Shown: positions 1-12,172, numbered from the stretch's first letter. The stretch: DNA of 64,000 bases from Septoria linicola (GCA_024114885.1 CP099418.1:3224001-3288000); one strand, 5' to 3'. A program made the numbers and translations. Notes: generated by a model from the sequence alone, not told the origin.

Positions 1-260
1 TCGCCCTGGTTGCCGCATCCCATGCCTTGACAGTATGAAAGCGCGCCCTTGCCTCCCGTGGAAGTTCGAGTGGGCTTGCTCAATGTGCCATCTTGTCCGA
101 TGTGAAAGGAGAGGATATTGCTGCCAGCTGGATTGTTTTCCAAAACGTATGCAACGTTCGGGATGAGAGGGTGTGGGAATAGATCCGCAGGCGTCGCATC
201 TCTCTTCGATGGCAACGCAAGCGCCGCTGTTATGAGCGTAAAAATGGCGTATGAACGCAT
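1..260 (-). CDS. Secreted lactonase / carboxymuconate cyclase-like beta-propeller protein, N-terminal part only
   Basis: Reading leftward from an ATG at 260 gives 86 codons without a stop, up to the window edge. The protein opens with a short hydrophobic signal peptide (MRSYAIFTLITAALA, then LPSKRD). It continues with AYVLENNPAGSNILSFHI and later GTLSKPTRTSTGGKG, a pattern I recognise from secreted fungal 6-phosphogluconolactonase / 3-carboxymuconate cyclase-like seven-bladed propellers. Members are usually about 400 residues, so most of the gene lies outside. The family assignment rests on this N-terminal stretch only, so the catalytic role is uncertain. It is probably unrelated to the cluster to its right. 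Confidence 0.6.
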   Translation of the reverse strand, partial: MRSYAIFTLITAALALPSKRDATPADLFPHPLIPNVAYVLENNPAGSNILSFHIGQDGTLSKPTRTSTGGKGALSYCQGMGCGNQG

Positions 261-1642
261 GCTGGACTTTCAATGGGAAATGTGAAGCGGGCGTGATTTG
301 CTACAAGGTATTCGCTCGAGTGGAACTGGATGATTATTAAAGCAGCACTTCACTTGCCACTGTGCAGTCACTTATCGGAGGTCAACGGATTAGCAGTAAA
401 TTCACGATCACCGTTCTAACTCAATGCTTCGCCGTATTCTTGAGACTCGCGTGCTTTCGTGATATCAGTCCGGTGAAAGAATGTCACCGTAGTGCGGCTT
501 ACAGAAGCGGCAAAGCTGAGGCACACACTCAGGTCGGCGCAGTTTTTTGATGCTCAACAATGCTGCCATAACTCAAAGGGCCGCAAGATTTACTCTTAAC
601 CGCGCAAAACAAAGCGATCACCAATGCACCATCAGTCTCTTCTGTCGTGGCTGTGTAAGCTGGCTTTAGGATGGAGTCAGTGCTCGCCAAAGACCTCGGA
701 CATGTTGAGTTTCTCAAAAGTGCAGCGTGCTAAGGATCCTTCGTGCCAACATGGCTTGCTCTCATCCTGCAGTAGCTCCTTCGACAGAGATGATAGGGAC
801 GCTAGCCATGCAATCACACTCATCTGCAGGGTCCTGATGCCTCGAGCCACTGAACATCTCCCAGCAACAGTGGTAGTCGAGCTCGGCAAAGTCGCGCTTT
901 TACCGCTGCGTGAGGTAGTACCTGTCTGCTGGTTTCGTGCCGATGTGGGGGTCCAGACATGAACAATAGCGATGTCGGGTTAATCGGGCACTTCAAGACG
1001 AAGGGAGTCCGCCTTAGTTAGCTGGGATTCAAGCTTCCGCCGGCAACAGCTTGACGTTGTGGCGGGTGCTTGTCAGGCACGGCGAAGCTTGACCGCTCTC
1101 ATGCCGAGTAAGCAGACCATCATGGCGGTAACACGTGGCAGGATCGACGGTGCCGTCAGAGGCACCAGGACAGGAAGGATCGGCTTCCTGAGGTACCATC
1201 AGGCGTGTGGCGGCAGAATGCGTGAGCAGATGGTCGCTACTCCATCAGCAGACGGAAGCCTTCAATGGAACCGTTGCGTGGATCGACTCATGCTTTATCG
1301 TGTACTTGACGCCGCTGAGCGGCGGCGTCGAAGAAACAGCAGAAGTGGTCTAAAGGTACTCGAGGCAGGTCTGCCGTGCAGTGTCATATAACTGCACATG
1401 ATTGAGAACGGGAAACGATATCAGACATATAGTGAGTCGAATGTATTGACATCGTCGCGGAGATGAAGGTGCGAAGAACAACCCAGATGCGGAATGGAGC
1501 TAACTAGTGCCAAGAATCATTGCCTCAGTATGAATTCTCTACATTCAAGACATCGGCACTTCGATCATGACTGTGTTGAAGCACATCCAAGCTAACAAGC
1601 TATCTGTTCAAAATATGTATATATTCAATGGCTGCTGGTGAC
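261..1642. other. Intergenic region, no gene recognised
   Basis: About 1.4 kb between the divergent start of the lactonase-like gene and the 3' end of the TF1 regulator. Only short open frames without recognisable motifs occur on either strand. The segment next to 261 probably holds the lactonase-like promoter, and the segment next to 1642 the TF1 terminator region. Confidence 0.5.
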
Positions 1643-2913
1643 TCAACCTCTCTTGATGACATTAATCTTGTCCACTATATCGCTTACTGCATCCTGTAGC
1701 GCGCGTTGATAACACTCGAGCACCTCGGAACTAGAGGATGTGCCAGACGACATTGTGCAAGAGCCGAGCGATGTCGTTGACGATGATCGAGAGGGCGGAG
1801 ATGAATCAGCTCGTTTCTGTAATCTTGCCATCACAGGCTGTAGATGCTCCCTTAGTTGGGCCATGACCACGTGCGCTCTCGCTAGTGTTTGAGCTTGCAG
1901 ATCCAAGCAATAGCCGCCCATGAACGCCGGTGGACTGACAACGCGCCCCACAGAGGTAGACTGATCGACATGGTCTGTAGTACCGTCGACGTGTAGCGCC
2001 GCAGAGTACCACGAAAGAGCTTTCGATATAGCCATATATGTAGTGATAAGAACTTCTTGCTCGCGACAGCAGGGACAGTCCAAGATCCCGGCAAGTCGCT
2101 CCAGGGCTTTGCGGTTACTGTTCAAGACCGACTCGAGCTCGCGGACCTCATCGAAACTGGCAACCGATAGCGTGCATGCTCTGCTGGAAACATGCAGCTC
2201 CGAGAATATTTGCAATGCTGAGCCCAGGCAGCCATGATCGCGCTGGCTGTGGTTTCGAGTGGCTGTATCATCTTGGCTGGGCGCGGATGTCGTTGGTGAC
2301 CACTGGGACACAGTGTCTGGGGCCATTTTGGCCGCTGTGACGGCGGGCAATCCAAAGAGCATCTCGAGCTCGTCGTCTGACATGGGCTCCACTGTGAAGC
2401 TGTCATTTGGCTCGACAAGGGGAATAGGCATATCGACATTTTCAAAAGCCGATGAATGAAACAACGGCATGCTGCTATCTGGAAACGTGTCTTGCATCGG
2501 ATTGAACAGCCAGCTGCTGTCATCAGGTAGGAGAGAGTAATCCAACGGCGGAACGGAAGTGGATGTCGACGATATGTCTGACCTCTTTGGGGGAGCGATC
2601 GTGGCACGCCTTCGGCATGGGCTAGGGGGCGTAGACTTCTCGGGACTTTTCTGCAGCGATTGGCGTCTTGTTCCAGTACGTCGAGAGATGTTGTACTCGC
2701 AAACGAGCCCCTTGTTCACGCAACGAGAGCATGCGGGCCTCTCTTTCGAGCACCTAATTTTCTGACCCGAACACTATTTGCAAACATCAGCCGGAGTACA
2801 GTATCGTGAAGGTATGGGTTCAAACGGACACAAGAGCAAGACTCTCGAATCTTTGGTCGTTTATACGGGGGCTCCTTAGCCTTGGACGAATCGCTTATGC
2901 CGTGCTTGGCCAT
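1643..2913 (-). CDS. Zn2Cys6 transcription factor with AflR-type C-terminal domain (TF1)
   Basis: Two exons (2913-2830 and 2773-1643; 56 bp intron with branch site CTGAT) give 404 residues. The intron lies inside the zinc cluster. After splicing the cysteines read C-x2-C-x6-C-x6-C-x2-C-x6-C around residues 26-52 (QKIRCSKERPACSRC). A Ser/Pro-rich linker follows, then an AflR-family regulatory domain with CLGSALQIFSELHVS, a Cys-pair segment (LDCPCCREQEV) and ALSWYSAAL. The family controls polyketide clusters such as aflatoxin and cercosporin (CTB8), so a role as pathway-specific activator is inferred. It is a close paralogue of TF4 (48998-50224): both start MAKH, share RPK[IL]R and NISRRTG/TISRRTG-like joints, and end with NIKRG. 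It is the leftmost cluster-type regulator. Confidence 0.85.
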
Positions 2914-4282
2914 GATGGTATTGTTGTGATATGCGCTTCTGTGTGCGTTCGCTGGGCAAAGTCAGTGCTGGAAGTTCAGCGGCGACTTTGGTATGTCCAT
3001 CTTCTAAGTAGGTCGCCTGTCGGACATTTATTCAATCCTGGGGCCCATAGGCACAACGCCTCTCACGTCAAGCACAGCACAGCTGAGCCAGTCACGGCAT
3101 CAGAAAGAGCAGCAACCAACAGCGCACAGTAATGGTGTAGGGCTGTCTGACACGGGTACTCAGCAAAGAAAGCACTCCCTAGCTTGCAGACGGAACCGGT
3201 TCGCATCCTTCCACCTGCATGCTTCGACGACCACATTGTTGCAGGATGAAGTCTCGTGGTTCGGGAGCGTCAACGTTAGCATGCCTACTTCTCCACTCAA
3301 GCCTCGTGGGCAAGAAAACAGGTCCGAGGGTCCGCTTATGGAAAGAGATAACCGGTACAACTCGTTGGATCGCGAAAGTGACTGGCGTTTAAGGCGACGA
3401 TCAAGCTTCGGCGTGTACGTCCCGTAGAGAGGACCATACAGGTAGCACACTATGCTAGATAGTCTGGCGCTAGAGCACCTCACGTTGCTACGTGAGCGTA
3501 TAGCGTCCATGTCGTTCGCCTAACCATTCGCCTAAGGTTGAGCTCACGACTTTGCCAGGATCACAAGCATTGTCGACGCTAAAGCCAGCAGGGTCATCAG
3601 GGTCTCCGGAGTCGAGTGCGGAGTCCAATCACCTTGCGGCATTTGAGGACTGTACCTTTCGGTGCTCGAACATCAAAGCTGAAGCGTTCCCCGAGAGATG
3701 GTGCTACGGTAGTCCTTTGCAGCTCCGGATAGGCAGTGGCATGTGTTCGCTTTCGCTCCTGACAATGTTGGTCCCTGCTGGAGGCCAACGGCTTGCTGAC
3801 AACTAGCTTCGTTGGGAATGCCATCACAGTGACCGAGTTGGGCAGCGAATTCCTTCGTTGTTCCCATTCAGCACTGTTGTGGGAACTGCCTCTGCGCTAC
3901 TGCGGTCAGCACCTGCGACAAATTCGTAGAGACGTATTAGTCGAATCGGCGACTGGTTACCGGTCCCGCCAGTGGCCTCTTCAGCTGGAGGGAGCGCCAT
4001 CAAATGCGCAGGAGCTGGTGGCCTTGTGGAACATTCACGCGCAACTCTCGAGGTGGGAGGCTCACGAACGATGATCAAGAAAACGTGGAAGAAGATCAGG
4101 TTGCACCAAGAAAGGGTGGATCTCGTAGAAAGCACAGACGAAAATGACCCTGCTTATGTCATGCAATCGACTGCGGCCTTCTCACGCGCGCAAGGTGCTA
4201 CACTGCTACGATCTCTCCTGATCCCCACCACTCTTCCCGCACGGTCGTCGAATGAGCAAGTGAAATCTAGTGGCATAGGCCG
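2914..4282. other. Upstream region of TF1; no gene recognised
   Basis: About 1.4 kb between the start of TF1 and the 3' end of the asaB-like oxygenase. The largest open frames (about 110-135 codons) have no recognisable motif and overlap one another on both strands. A 10-bp palindrome at 3193-3202 is shared with the promoter of the paralogous regulator TF4. Confidence 0.5.
3193..3202. promoter_or_regulatory. Palindrome GAACCGGTTC upstream of TF1
   Basis: A perfect 10-bp palindrome 280 bp upstream of the TF1 start codon. The same ten bases occur 251 bp upstream of the paralogous TF4 at 50475-50484, with similar flanks (GCGAACCGGTTC on the gene-sense strand). CGG/CCG half-sites are typical of Zn2Cys6 targets, so it may be an autoregulatory site. 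It could also simply be sequence left over from the duplication. Confidence 0.4.
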
Positions 4283-5399
4283 CTACTCTGCATCCTCATC
4301 CTCCCAGAACACGAAGCAACGCGTCTCCGTGCTCGCTCTGGTAGGTCCAAAATCATCCGGAGTCGGGAAGGCAGAGTGAGGAACACGTCGGGCACGTCCG
4401 TCCTTCTTGGAGTCGAAGATCTTGATGAGAAGAGCCTCATCAGACGTCATGCCCGACAAGTAGTGCCACTTGTGCTGCTCAAGACTCTTAGGAGGAGCGA
4501 CAGCCCTGGAAAGACTTAGCATACAAGGCAAATGTCTCTCGCATTGCGCCATGTGTCTCATCACATGTCTCAAGGGGGCTCATTCGCTCACCACATGTGG
4601 TTCTCGGGAGGCTTAGCCTCTGGCCAGCGGACGGGGACCAGATGCATGGTATCGAACAGTTCGTCGTCCTGGACGGAGCGAGAGTCGCACACACCCAAAG
4701 GCTCATTGGTGACCTTACGCAGTGGGCGCCAAAGATTCACGATTGCCCAGCGAGTTTTCTCGAGCCTCGCGGCTTCCTCAGCGCCGATATCGTCCCAAAG
4801 TCGTCGCACTGCGCCATCGTATGACTGGTCGATATGGACAAAACGAGCGGGAGTCAAGCCTTTGGTCATGGTCATATCGGGTTTGTCTTTCTCCTCTTCC
4901 GACGTATCCTCGTAGTTCAAGGCCCGAGTAATGTGACTGATCACATGAACTCTTGTAGCTCCAGTGCTGCATAGTTTCAGCTTGGTGCAATACCTACTAA
5001 TTACCGCTGATACAGAACCTACAGCTTTTTCATCAGTGTAGCAGTCTCGTCGTAGTATGGGCCTTCCTTGACTGCCATGTAGTCGTCGAAGTCCTTGACA
5101 GCGCTAGTGTGCTTCACCCACTGGAACCCGTGGACGTCGAGCTGGAAATCATCTTCGTGGCCGCGTGTGTCGTTGATTCTGACCGTTGTCTTCTTGTACT
5201 TGCGACGCATTTGTCCAACTGTGCCGCCCCAGATGATCTCATCACCGCCCTCACGAGGGTCAAGGCGGTAATTCAACTCAATATCATAGTATGGCTTTGT
5301 TGTTGTCGGAGCAACGTCCTCATTCTGAGGCGGGCTTGGTGGAGCTGCTATTTCCACCGACTGAGAGGCTTCTGTCTCCGTGGCGATAGTGCTGGACAT
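4283..5399 (-). CDS. asaB-family non-heme iron oxygenase/desaturase (CmcJ/GA4-desaturase-like; CTB9-type candidate)
   Basis: Three exons (5399-5023, 4966-4592, 4505-4283) with two GT..AG introns give 324 residues. Family landmarks are IELNYRLDPREGG near the N terminus, VHVISHITRA after the first splice, then HIDQSYDGAVRRL, WRPLRKVTNEPLGVCD, and HKWHYLSGMTSDEALLIKIFDSK close to the C terminus. These fit the fungal asaB hydroxylase/desaturase group, putative Fe(II)-dependent oxygenases in secondary metabolism. Cercosporin CTB9 is described as an alpha-ketoglutarate-dependent dioxygenase acting in methylenedioxy-bridge formation and may belong to the same group, but I cannot align it here. The start at 5399 is preferred over an in-frame ATG at 5477 because family similarity begins after it. 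It shares a 372-bp divergent promoter with the small protein gene at 5772. Confidence 0.8.
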
Positions 5400-5771
5400 C
5401 TTGCTGGTCTTGATCAAACGATGCACAAGGCGATCAACTAGCTTTTGTGCGTGAGAGAGTGCTTGTGGAAGCTGCATGAGAGCTTCCTGCTTGGTACAAA
5501 AGGTAAGTACTGTGACTATACTAGATAACCGTCTACGGATCGAACATATTATCACAACCCAGGCCTAGAACGGCGCTCGGATCGGACACTTCACGTTGCA
5601 GTTCCAATGGCCGAATTGCTGACATCGCACTTTGCGGTGATCACGAAGCCACGGTGATCAGCAATCCCCGAGGTATGTTGTAACACATCGCAAGTCATAC
5701 AAAGAACATCAAGTACAACAAGATGCTTGACTGCACAATGATTGAGCTTGCAGAAGCTATACTTTATCACA
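5400..5771. promoter_or_regulatory. Divergent promoter between the asaB-like oxygenase and small protein A
   Basis: A 372-bp spacer between two head-to-head start codons. No specific operator is evident. Co-regulation of the two genes is a reasonable inference from the arrangement only. Confidence 0.4.
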
Positions 5772-6326
5772 ATGTCAACCACTACCACAACGATCGTCAC
5801 AGCCACGAACACGATGGAGTCCACACCGATCGTCCTTATCGGACAAACAGCCAGAGTCGCGAAGTTCATGGTGGCCAAATTGCTACCAGAATACGAAGGT
5901 CTGCACGCTCTTCTTAGTTGCCTTTGTTCTCACTGACGCGAAGTGTTCCAAGTCATCAAGTTCATCAGCGACATTGAGCGAGCCAAGGGAGAAGTAACCA
6001 CAATCATGACAGGTGGCGAGCCCGCCCGTGACATCGACAACTTGGGTTCACACAACTTCTCTCGTCTTCCCAAGCACATTGTATTTGGAAAGGGGTACCA
6101 GATCGAATACTTGGAAGCCGTCCGTGATGCAGTAGGTGGAGTTGACTCGGGCACATCTTGGTACTGGGCTCCGTTGGCAGAAGGGGAGAGGCCACCACCG
6201 GTCGACTCTTTGACCGACGAGCAGATCAGCTTCGCGACTGATCGCATCTCGGCGAATGTGAAGCGGGTTTTGAGCAGTGTGCAGCAGGCGGGTAAGGAAG
6301 GTACGGATGGGATCTACGAGTTGTAG
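5772..6326 (+). CDS. Conserved small fungal protein of unknown function, copy A
   Basis: Two exons (5772-5898 and 5944-6326) joined across a 45-bp intron give 169 residues. The start is the ATG opening MSTTTTTIV. Features are PIVLIGQTARVAKF near the N terminus, LLPEYE at the splice, a central LGSHNFSRLPKHIVFGKGY, SGTSWYW, and an acidic-hydrophobic helix ending DGIYEL. I recognise the general pattern from small fungal proteins of about 170 residues found next to biosynthetic genes, but know of no assigned activity. There is no signal peptide or membrane segment. The neighbouring gene at 6943-7596 is a paralogue with the same exon-1 phase and the same C-terminal YEL ending, so this is a tandem duplication. 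Confidence 0.75.
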
Positions 6327-6942
6327 AATATAGGGCAGTAGTGGAGCTCTGCCCAAGCGATAGAATCAGATGTGATCTGTGCCTGCTTGTTGTCGACGTT
6401 GACGTAAAGGCTGTCGCCATGAAAGTAAGATGAAGCGAATCCTCCATTGGCTCACGCCAAGAGTTTTATAGAACGCGCTTTGCTCGCGTCGCGTCTCGTC
6501 TCCGGATTCACCACAATCCAATCCACATGTCACATCGGAAGGGCCTTCAGGCCATCAGTAATGAAGAAGGTAACCAAAACTACTTGCTGCAGGTTGACTC
6601 ACGGAGCACATGATACGCGATAGCAGTTCCATCAGAAGCAGCAAAGATCACGATTTTGCATGAATAGCCTTCACGATGGCCCACAAGTGGCACTGATGGT
6701 TGCATCGATCGCGTGCTTTGCAACTCTATGACTACCACAATGGCATCTAGAGCTGTCGTGCAGCTCGTCAACTCATCGCATCTCTCGCAATGCGGTGTGA
6801 CGAACTCGGCAAACTGTTCTCGAAGTCCCCGATAGATGAGCTGGATCAATCGCGACACCAGCACGATCCATCGCCATCGCTGAGACCAACAGTACCGACT
6901 GCATAGTTCTGCAAGTCTCTCGTCCCCATCACAAACTGCATC
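6327..6942. other. Spacer between the two tandem small-protein genes
   Basis: About 0.6 kb. No coding similarity is seen; it should contain the terminator of copy A and the promoter of copy B. Confidence 0.4.
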
Positions 6943-7596
6943 ATGGGTAGTTTCAGCAGTAGACCATCGATCCCGGCATCATCTTCGTTAGCCGCCCGGC
7001 CAGTGGTACTGGTCGGCCAGCTTGAAGCAGTGGGAAAGCGCGTAGCCACGCACCTCTTACCAGAGTTTGAAGGTATCAGTTGGGGACGGGCCTGGCCAAA
7101 TCCAAGCTGATGGAACGGAACAGTCGTACTCGAAGTACACAGCACAAGTCGTGCTCGCGCTGAGCTGCTGAAGCTGAAAGCAGGCGGAAGACCATGTAAG
7201 CATGAACTGTCCATATGTACAGAGGCTATGCTAAATGTCACAAGGCACTGACGGAGACAACGTGGGTACTCACAATTTCTCCCAAATGCCCAAGCACGTC
7301 ATCTTTAGCAAAGGCTACACCATGAAGCGTGTGCAGGACATTCGCGAAGCTTGTGGAGGCCTAGAGTCTGGAATTTGTTGGTACTGGTATGCTTCAACTA
7401 TTACTAGGCATATCGCAAGATAGCTAAAGTGTTCAGGACGCCCAGTCTCCCTGGCGAGAAGCTGCCAAATCCGGCGAGAATCGACGAAGCTATGCTAGAT
7501 CTGCTCGCAGAAAAGATCGCAACGCACATCAAAACAGTGATGAAAGAAGTGGTAAATGCAGGAAGCGAAGGCGAGGACGGCGTGTATGAGCTTTAG
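6943..7596 (+). CDS. Conserved small fungal protein of unknown function, copy B
   Basis: Four exons (6943-7072, 7124-7195, 7245-7386, 7437-7596) give 167 residues. The reading was assembled by matching copy A: PVVLVGQLEAVGKRV parallels PIVLIGQTARVAKF, LLPEFE parallels LLPEYE, GTHNFSQMPKHVIFSKGY parallels the central motif of copy A, and the C terminus EDGVYEL parallels TDGIYEL. The donors are GTATCA, GTAAGC and GTATGC and the acceptors all end in AG. The last two introns are absent from copy A, so one copy gained or lost introns after duplication. Function unknown; the position next to a putative oxygenase and a P450 suggests a role in the same pathway. Confidence 0.7.
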
Positions 7597-7996
7597 CAGT
7601 GATTCATCGCGAAGTTTGTCACTACAAGTGTTCGTGGCCAGTGCCCCCTCAAGGTCAAAGCAAGCACGCTTCAACAATGTGTTTTTTTGCTGCGTTCAAG
7701 TTGACGACGCAGCGTAATGCTGTCATACGCGGCGACTTTCAGTCGTCGCGTCGCATAATGCGTTCCCCGAGCCTCGGGCCCTTAGCTCCTCCAGCGAACT
7801 ATGAGATCTCGGCGATATGGCTTACTTGTGCGCATCTTGATAGAGAAAAGATGAGGACATGCCATCTCTGAGACCAAACAGTGGCTTGGAGATGCAACCC
7901 AGTGCTTAAGAAAGAAGACAAACCAAGGAAAAGTGAGCCAGGTGTACCAACAACAAGTGCTCACGCTGACCATATTGCAGACCTGCTGCTCGCAAG
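7597..7996. other. Promoter region of the P450 gene
   Basis: A 400-bp spacer upstream of a plus-strand P450. No gene is seen. Confidence 0.4.
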
Positions 7997-9589
7997 ATGG
8001 CGATCAAAGAGCTACTGGCGAGCGTCGGCACTGTGAAGACTCCTAACCTTACGACTTCGTTGGCCTTGTTACCGCTGGCAGTAGTACTGTACATACTCAC
8101 GACCGCATGCTACAATGTTTATTTGCACCCACTTCGCAACGTGCCAGGCCCGAAATCATGGGTGGCATTCCCGGTACTCTTCCACATTGCTCGAATGAAG
8201 GGCATTGTAGACCGCAAGACGATTGCCTTCCACAACAAGTACGGCGAGACGGTTCGAGTCCACCCGTCTCTTGTATCCTTCACTTCTGCACAGTCTTGGA
8301 GAGACATATACAGCAGAGAGGCCAACATGCCCAAGCTCGACCTTGTGGAGCCAGGATCGCCACCTGGAATCTTCACCACTCACCTTCCCGTTGCCCATGG
8401 AAAATTGCGAAGAGTATTGAGTCCTATATTCTCTGAGCGAGGCATTCGAAAGCTTGAGCCAATCGTCAAACCATATGTTGATATGTTCCTGGACAATATT
8501 CGCGAAGCAGCAACGTCTGATAAAGAGGTTGAATTCAAAGGGCTTTTCCATCGCACGGCTTTCGACATCATTGGGGCCTTGTCTTTTGGAGAATCCTTCA
8601 ATGGTCTCAAAACCGGCGAAATCCACCCTTGGATCAACGTGATCTTCGAGATGACTAAAATTATGTGCTTCATCCAATTCCTGCAAGAAAATCCCGTCTT
8701 GTGGAAGCTTGTGCTTTGGTCTACACCAGCAAGTGCTAGAGAGCAGCGCAAAGAACACGACGAATTTGTCAAAGAAAAGATACGACGGCGCCTGGCGGAC
8801 GACAGTAAAAAGGGCAACGGCGACTTTGTGGACATCATGTACAGCTCCAAAGGTACGAAAGACGAAATGACTGACGACGAAATGAGCACCAATGCTGGGG
8901 AACTGGTCTTTGCCGGCTCTGAAACGATCGCAACTGCATGTATGGGTCTTACCTATTGGCTCATCAAGACCCCACACGCGTTGGAGAAGGCTACGCAAGA
9001 AATTCGATCTTCCTATCAGTCCGAGGATGAGATCACTTTCAGCTCAACAGTCTCGGAGCGGCTGCCTTATCTCAATGCCTGCTTCACAGAAGTCTTCAGA
9101 GTATACTCGCCGACTCAATCCGGTGTGCAGAGAATTGTGCCGCATGGCGAGACCCGGGTCGTTGATGGAGTTGTGATGCCACAAGGCGTAAGTCGTTAAC
9201 TCACTACAAACTTGACCTCGAGCTTACCATGGCCCCTCTAGACTCGAGCCGTGGTCCACCACCACGCAGCTTTTACAATCGACAGTCACTTTCACGAGGC
9301 GACCAATTTCGTTCCTGAGCGTTGGCTCCCCGGTGCCATTGATGACCCGAAATCACCATACTTCAACGATAACCGAGCGACCGTGCTACCATTCGGCTTA
9401 GGTACGCGTCGCTGCATTGGACAGACATTGGCTATGAATGAGGTCCGGTATATCTTTGCGAGAATGTTGTGGAACTTTGACTTTGACAGCTTGAATCCTG
9501 CTTGTCAGATGTGGCATGTGCAGAAGGCGTTCTTGGCTTGGGACAAAGGAGAGTTATGGGTTAGGATGAAGAGTCGGAAGCAAGAGTAG
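7997..9589 (+). CDS. Cytochrome P450 monooxygenase
   Basis: Two exons (7997-9187 and 9242-9589; donor GTAAGT) give 512 residues, a normal fungal P450 length. The N terminus carries a hydrophobic anchor (LALLPLAVVLYILTTA) followed by the proline hinge HPLRNVPGPKSW. The I-helix motif AGSETIAT, the ExxR of the K-helix (EVFR) and the heme-cysteine loop PFGLGTRRCIGQTLA are all intact. It is probably an ER-membrane enzyme hydroxylating a small lipophilic substrate; the type is similar to P450s in fungal toxin and pigment clusters. Nothing in the sequence fixes the substrate. It sits with other oxidative genes in the left arm. Confidence 0.93.
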
Positions 9590-9881
9590 GCGCCAAGGTA
9601 GAGTAGTCTTATAGGTACATTGTGTATTTAGAACGCGATGCCGCTCGTGATTTTGGTGCACCGACCTTACCCAGAAGCAGAATACACTTGGAACAGCTCC
9701 ACGTTTTCAAGATCGAACGGGGATCTATACTTCATTGTTAGCAGTCGCGTTGCTCCTAGACAAGGAGGATGCCACGAATATGATCAGAGGCCAGTTCTTG
9801 AGTAAACCTCGGGGTTGAAAGCATACGACTGAGCGATGGAGCACAACATGAAAGTCTGCTATAGTTGTACGCCGACATCTT

Positions 9882-12172
9882 CTACATTGCAGTACACCAC
9901 CTCAATCCAGGAATCTTCATACAAGCCCGCTCCGCTGTGGAGACGAATCCGCTGGGACCACAAATGTACGTCCAGCTTTCATCGCCGTTGCCCGCACAGA
10001 GTTCTGCGAGGATAGCTGCGATGTTGGGTCTTACCCTCCCGGCCCCAGTCTGATGTATCCTAAAGTCGAGGCCTTTGCTTTGAAGCTCTAAAGATAAGTT
10101 TTAGCGGGGGGTCTGGCGTAATGAAGGTTGGAACGACTCACGAAGAATCTCCGGGATATCGACGTAATCTTTCTCCCGAACTGTCCAGACCACAACAAGG
10201 CGGCTCCAATGTGGGCTTGACGTGTCGGACGCCAATCTTGCTCGGTTCTGTGCATCAAATGCCCATGCAATGGCTATAGCACCACTGATACCTGTACCAG
10301 CAACCAAACAGACAACAGTACGGTATGCTGTGGGCTTGGCGGCGGTGAAGTATGGGCCTTCCAATCGCAAAGAAAGGTGTGCTCCAATACCATCTGGGCA
10401 CGATGTCCCTCGGTTATGTTTGGCGGATGTGGTGATACTGGCTGCTAGATTCTTCTTGTCCAGAGAAGTCTCACATGAAGGATTATCGGCAGAACTAGCC
10501 GACGAACTTTGGATTATGCCAATGCTGCGCTCCTCGTCATCACTGGAAGATGAAGCCGAAGTTTTGCTATTGTCTAGTTCCATAGGTGCGGAATCGGGAC
10601 GTATGAAGGTCGTCTCCAATGACAGTTCGGTCTGTACAAGCGCTGCCAGTCGGCCGGTCCATTGCCGCCGCTTGCTTGCAGAAGGTTGAAGTGGACGTTC
10701 AACTCCTTTCGACTCCATTTCTCTGAACAGAAATCGTATCGGAATGTGGTCCTTGCCATCTACTTCGACGGATGACGAGCGATCAGCAAGATATGTCGTT
10801 GTAGTGAAGGGATGTAGCTCCACCCGTGATGAGTGAGAATGGTGTATGTGGAAATGGGCTAGAGGCGATTGGATTGCCCGAGCGCCAGACAGTCGTTTGC
10901 TCGGCAGTAATACCGTAAGGCTGCAGTTGTTAGTTATTCAATTTCCCGGTTCTCTCGACTTGCTAGTAGACGTACCTGAACCATCCTCTGCCTAATGAGC
11001 ATATATGTGCGTCAGCCTTCTGACGAAGCTCCAACCCACGTAGAGTCCAGTCTAACAGCCACATTGCTAGACCCGGGGCCGTGCAGTAGAACATCGTGCT
11101 TGCGTGCAAGCAAACAATGATTGTTGCAAGGATTCCGGAAAGGTGCGTGAAGTAGAACAAGTTGAAGTATCTTCGCCGCATCGCTGGGAAGCTCGTCAAT
11201 AGCATAGCAGTCATGATCAAAGTCGCGGCGACTCCCGTAAAGATGAGCGAGGCTCGCCAAACTGTAAGAGAAGAGTGACCGCCGGGCCAGACTTCTTCGT
11301 AAAGATATGTCGGATTGAGGACCTGGTTTCGTTAGCTGACATTTCATACGATAACAGCGACTCCAAGTACAGCGTTTACTGACCGGATAAATGTAGTGGA
11401 ACTGATCTTTCGCTCTGTTGTAGAGAGCTGCCCACCCCGCATAGGACAGACCATGAGCAACGACGAATACGAAGAGCAAGTATGCCTGCGTCATGTGGAA
11501 CAGAAAGTTCGTGCTTGGTTCAAGCTTGAAGAATGCTGCGAGAGCGCCATGCCTGCAGACTTATCAGTGTCTGTTGTTGTTCGATGCCTGCGAGCTGCTT
11601 TCACACCTGGTGACTGGTAGAAGAACCATGCCCATGGTCACATCTGCAAGATGTCCACTTTGAGCGACAAAAGCGACCAGGCCATTGCCAGGCAGCCCTT
11701 CGCCTCTTCTTGTGAAATACTGCCACAGTGATGGCCACCAGTTGCCGATCAGCACGGCGTACAGGGTCAGTTGCCATAATATCAGTATGATACCTCCCCT
11801 TGTCACTTGTGTTTCAATGAGAGGAAGCATGACTCCGACCGGCCGGCCAGTGAATTTGCGAAGAGCAGGCCTAGAGGCTCGCAAAGCCAGGAATGCGATT
11901 GACAGTAGTAACCAGAGATACCAGACCGCGACATGAAGGCGCGCTTGTCGAGGGAACAGCCATGATCCACACACGCCGGCATAGCAGTAATGGTCTGACC
12001 GCCATGTGAGACCTAGTGAAAGACCAAAGGTGCATGTGATACAGCCTAGGAGTAGCCACAGACAAAGTAGACGTTGTTGCATGGCAGGCAGAAATCTGGG
12101 CACGAGAGTTTGGAGCCAAAGACCTAGCTCAGTAATAATTCCATAGTGCAAGGAGACTGCCACCATGTACAT
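9882..12172 (-). CDS. Ferric-reductase-type transmembrane oxidoreductase (FRE/NOX superfamily)
   Basis: Five exons (12172-11607, 11552-11384, 11322-10976, 10920-10142, 10087-9882), all with GT..AG junctions in matching phase, give 688 residues. Several hydrophobic helices in the N-terminal half carry two pairs of histidines 13-14 residues apart (FHMTQAYLLFVFVVAH and THLSGILATIIVCLH), the expected bis-heme ligands. HPFT marks the FAD-binding loop, GTGISGA the NAD(P)H-binding start, and YICGPSGF the nucleotide-binding end. Such proteins pass electrons from NADPH across a membrane to ferric or cupric ions. The last few residues are uncertain: a neighbouring frame in the final exon continues about a dozen codons longer. 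A low-complexity Ser-rich insert interrupts the FAD/NAD domain. Role in iron or copper supply for cluster oxidases is conjecture. Confidence 0.85.
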
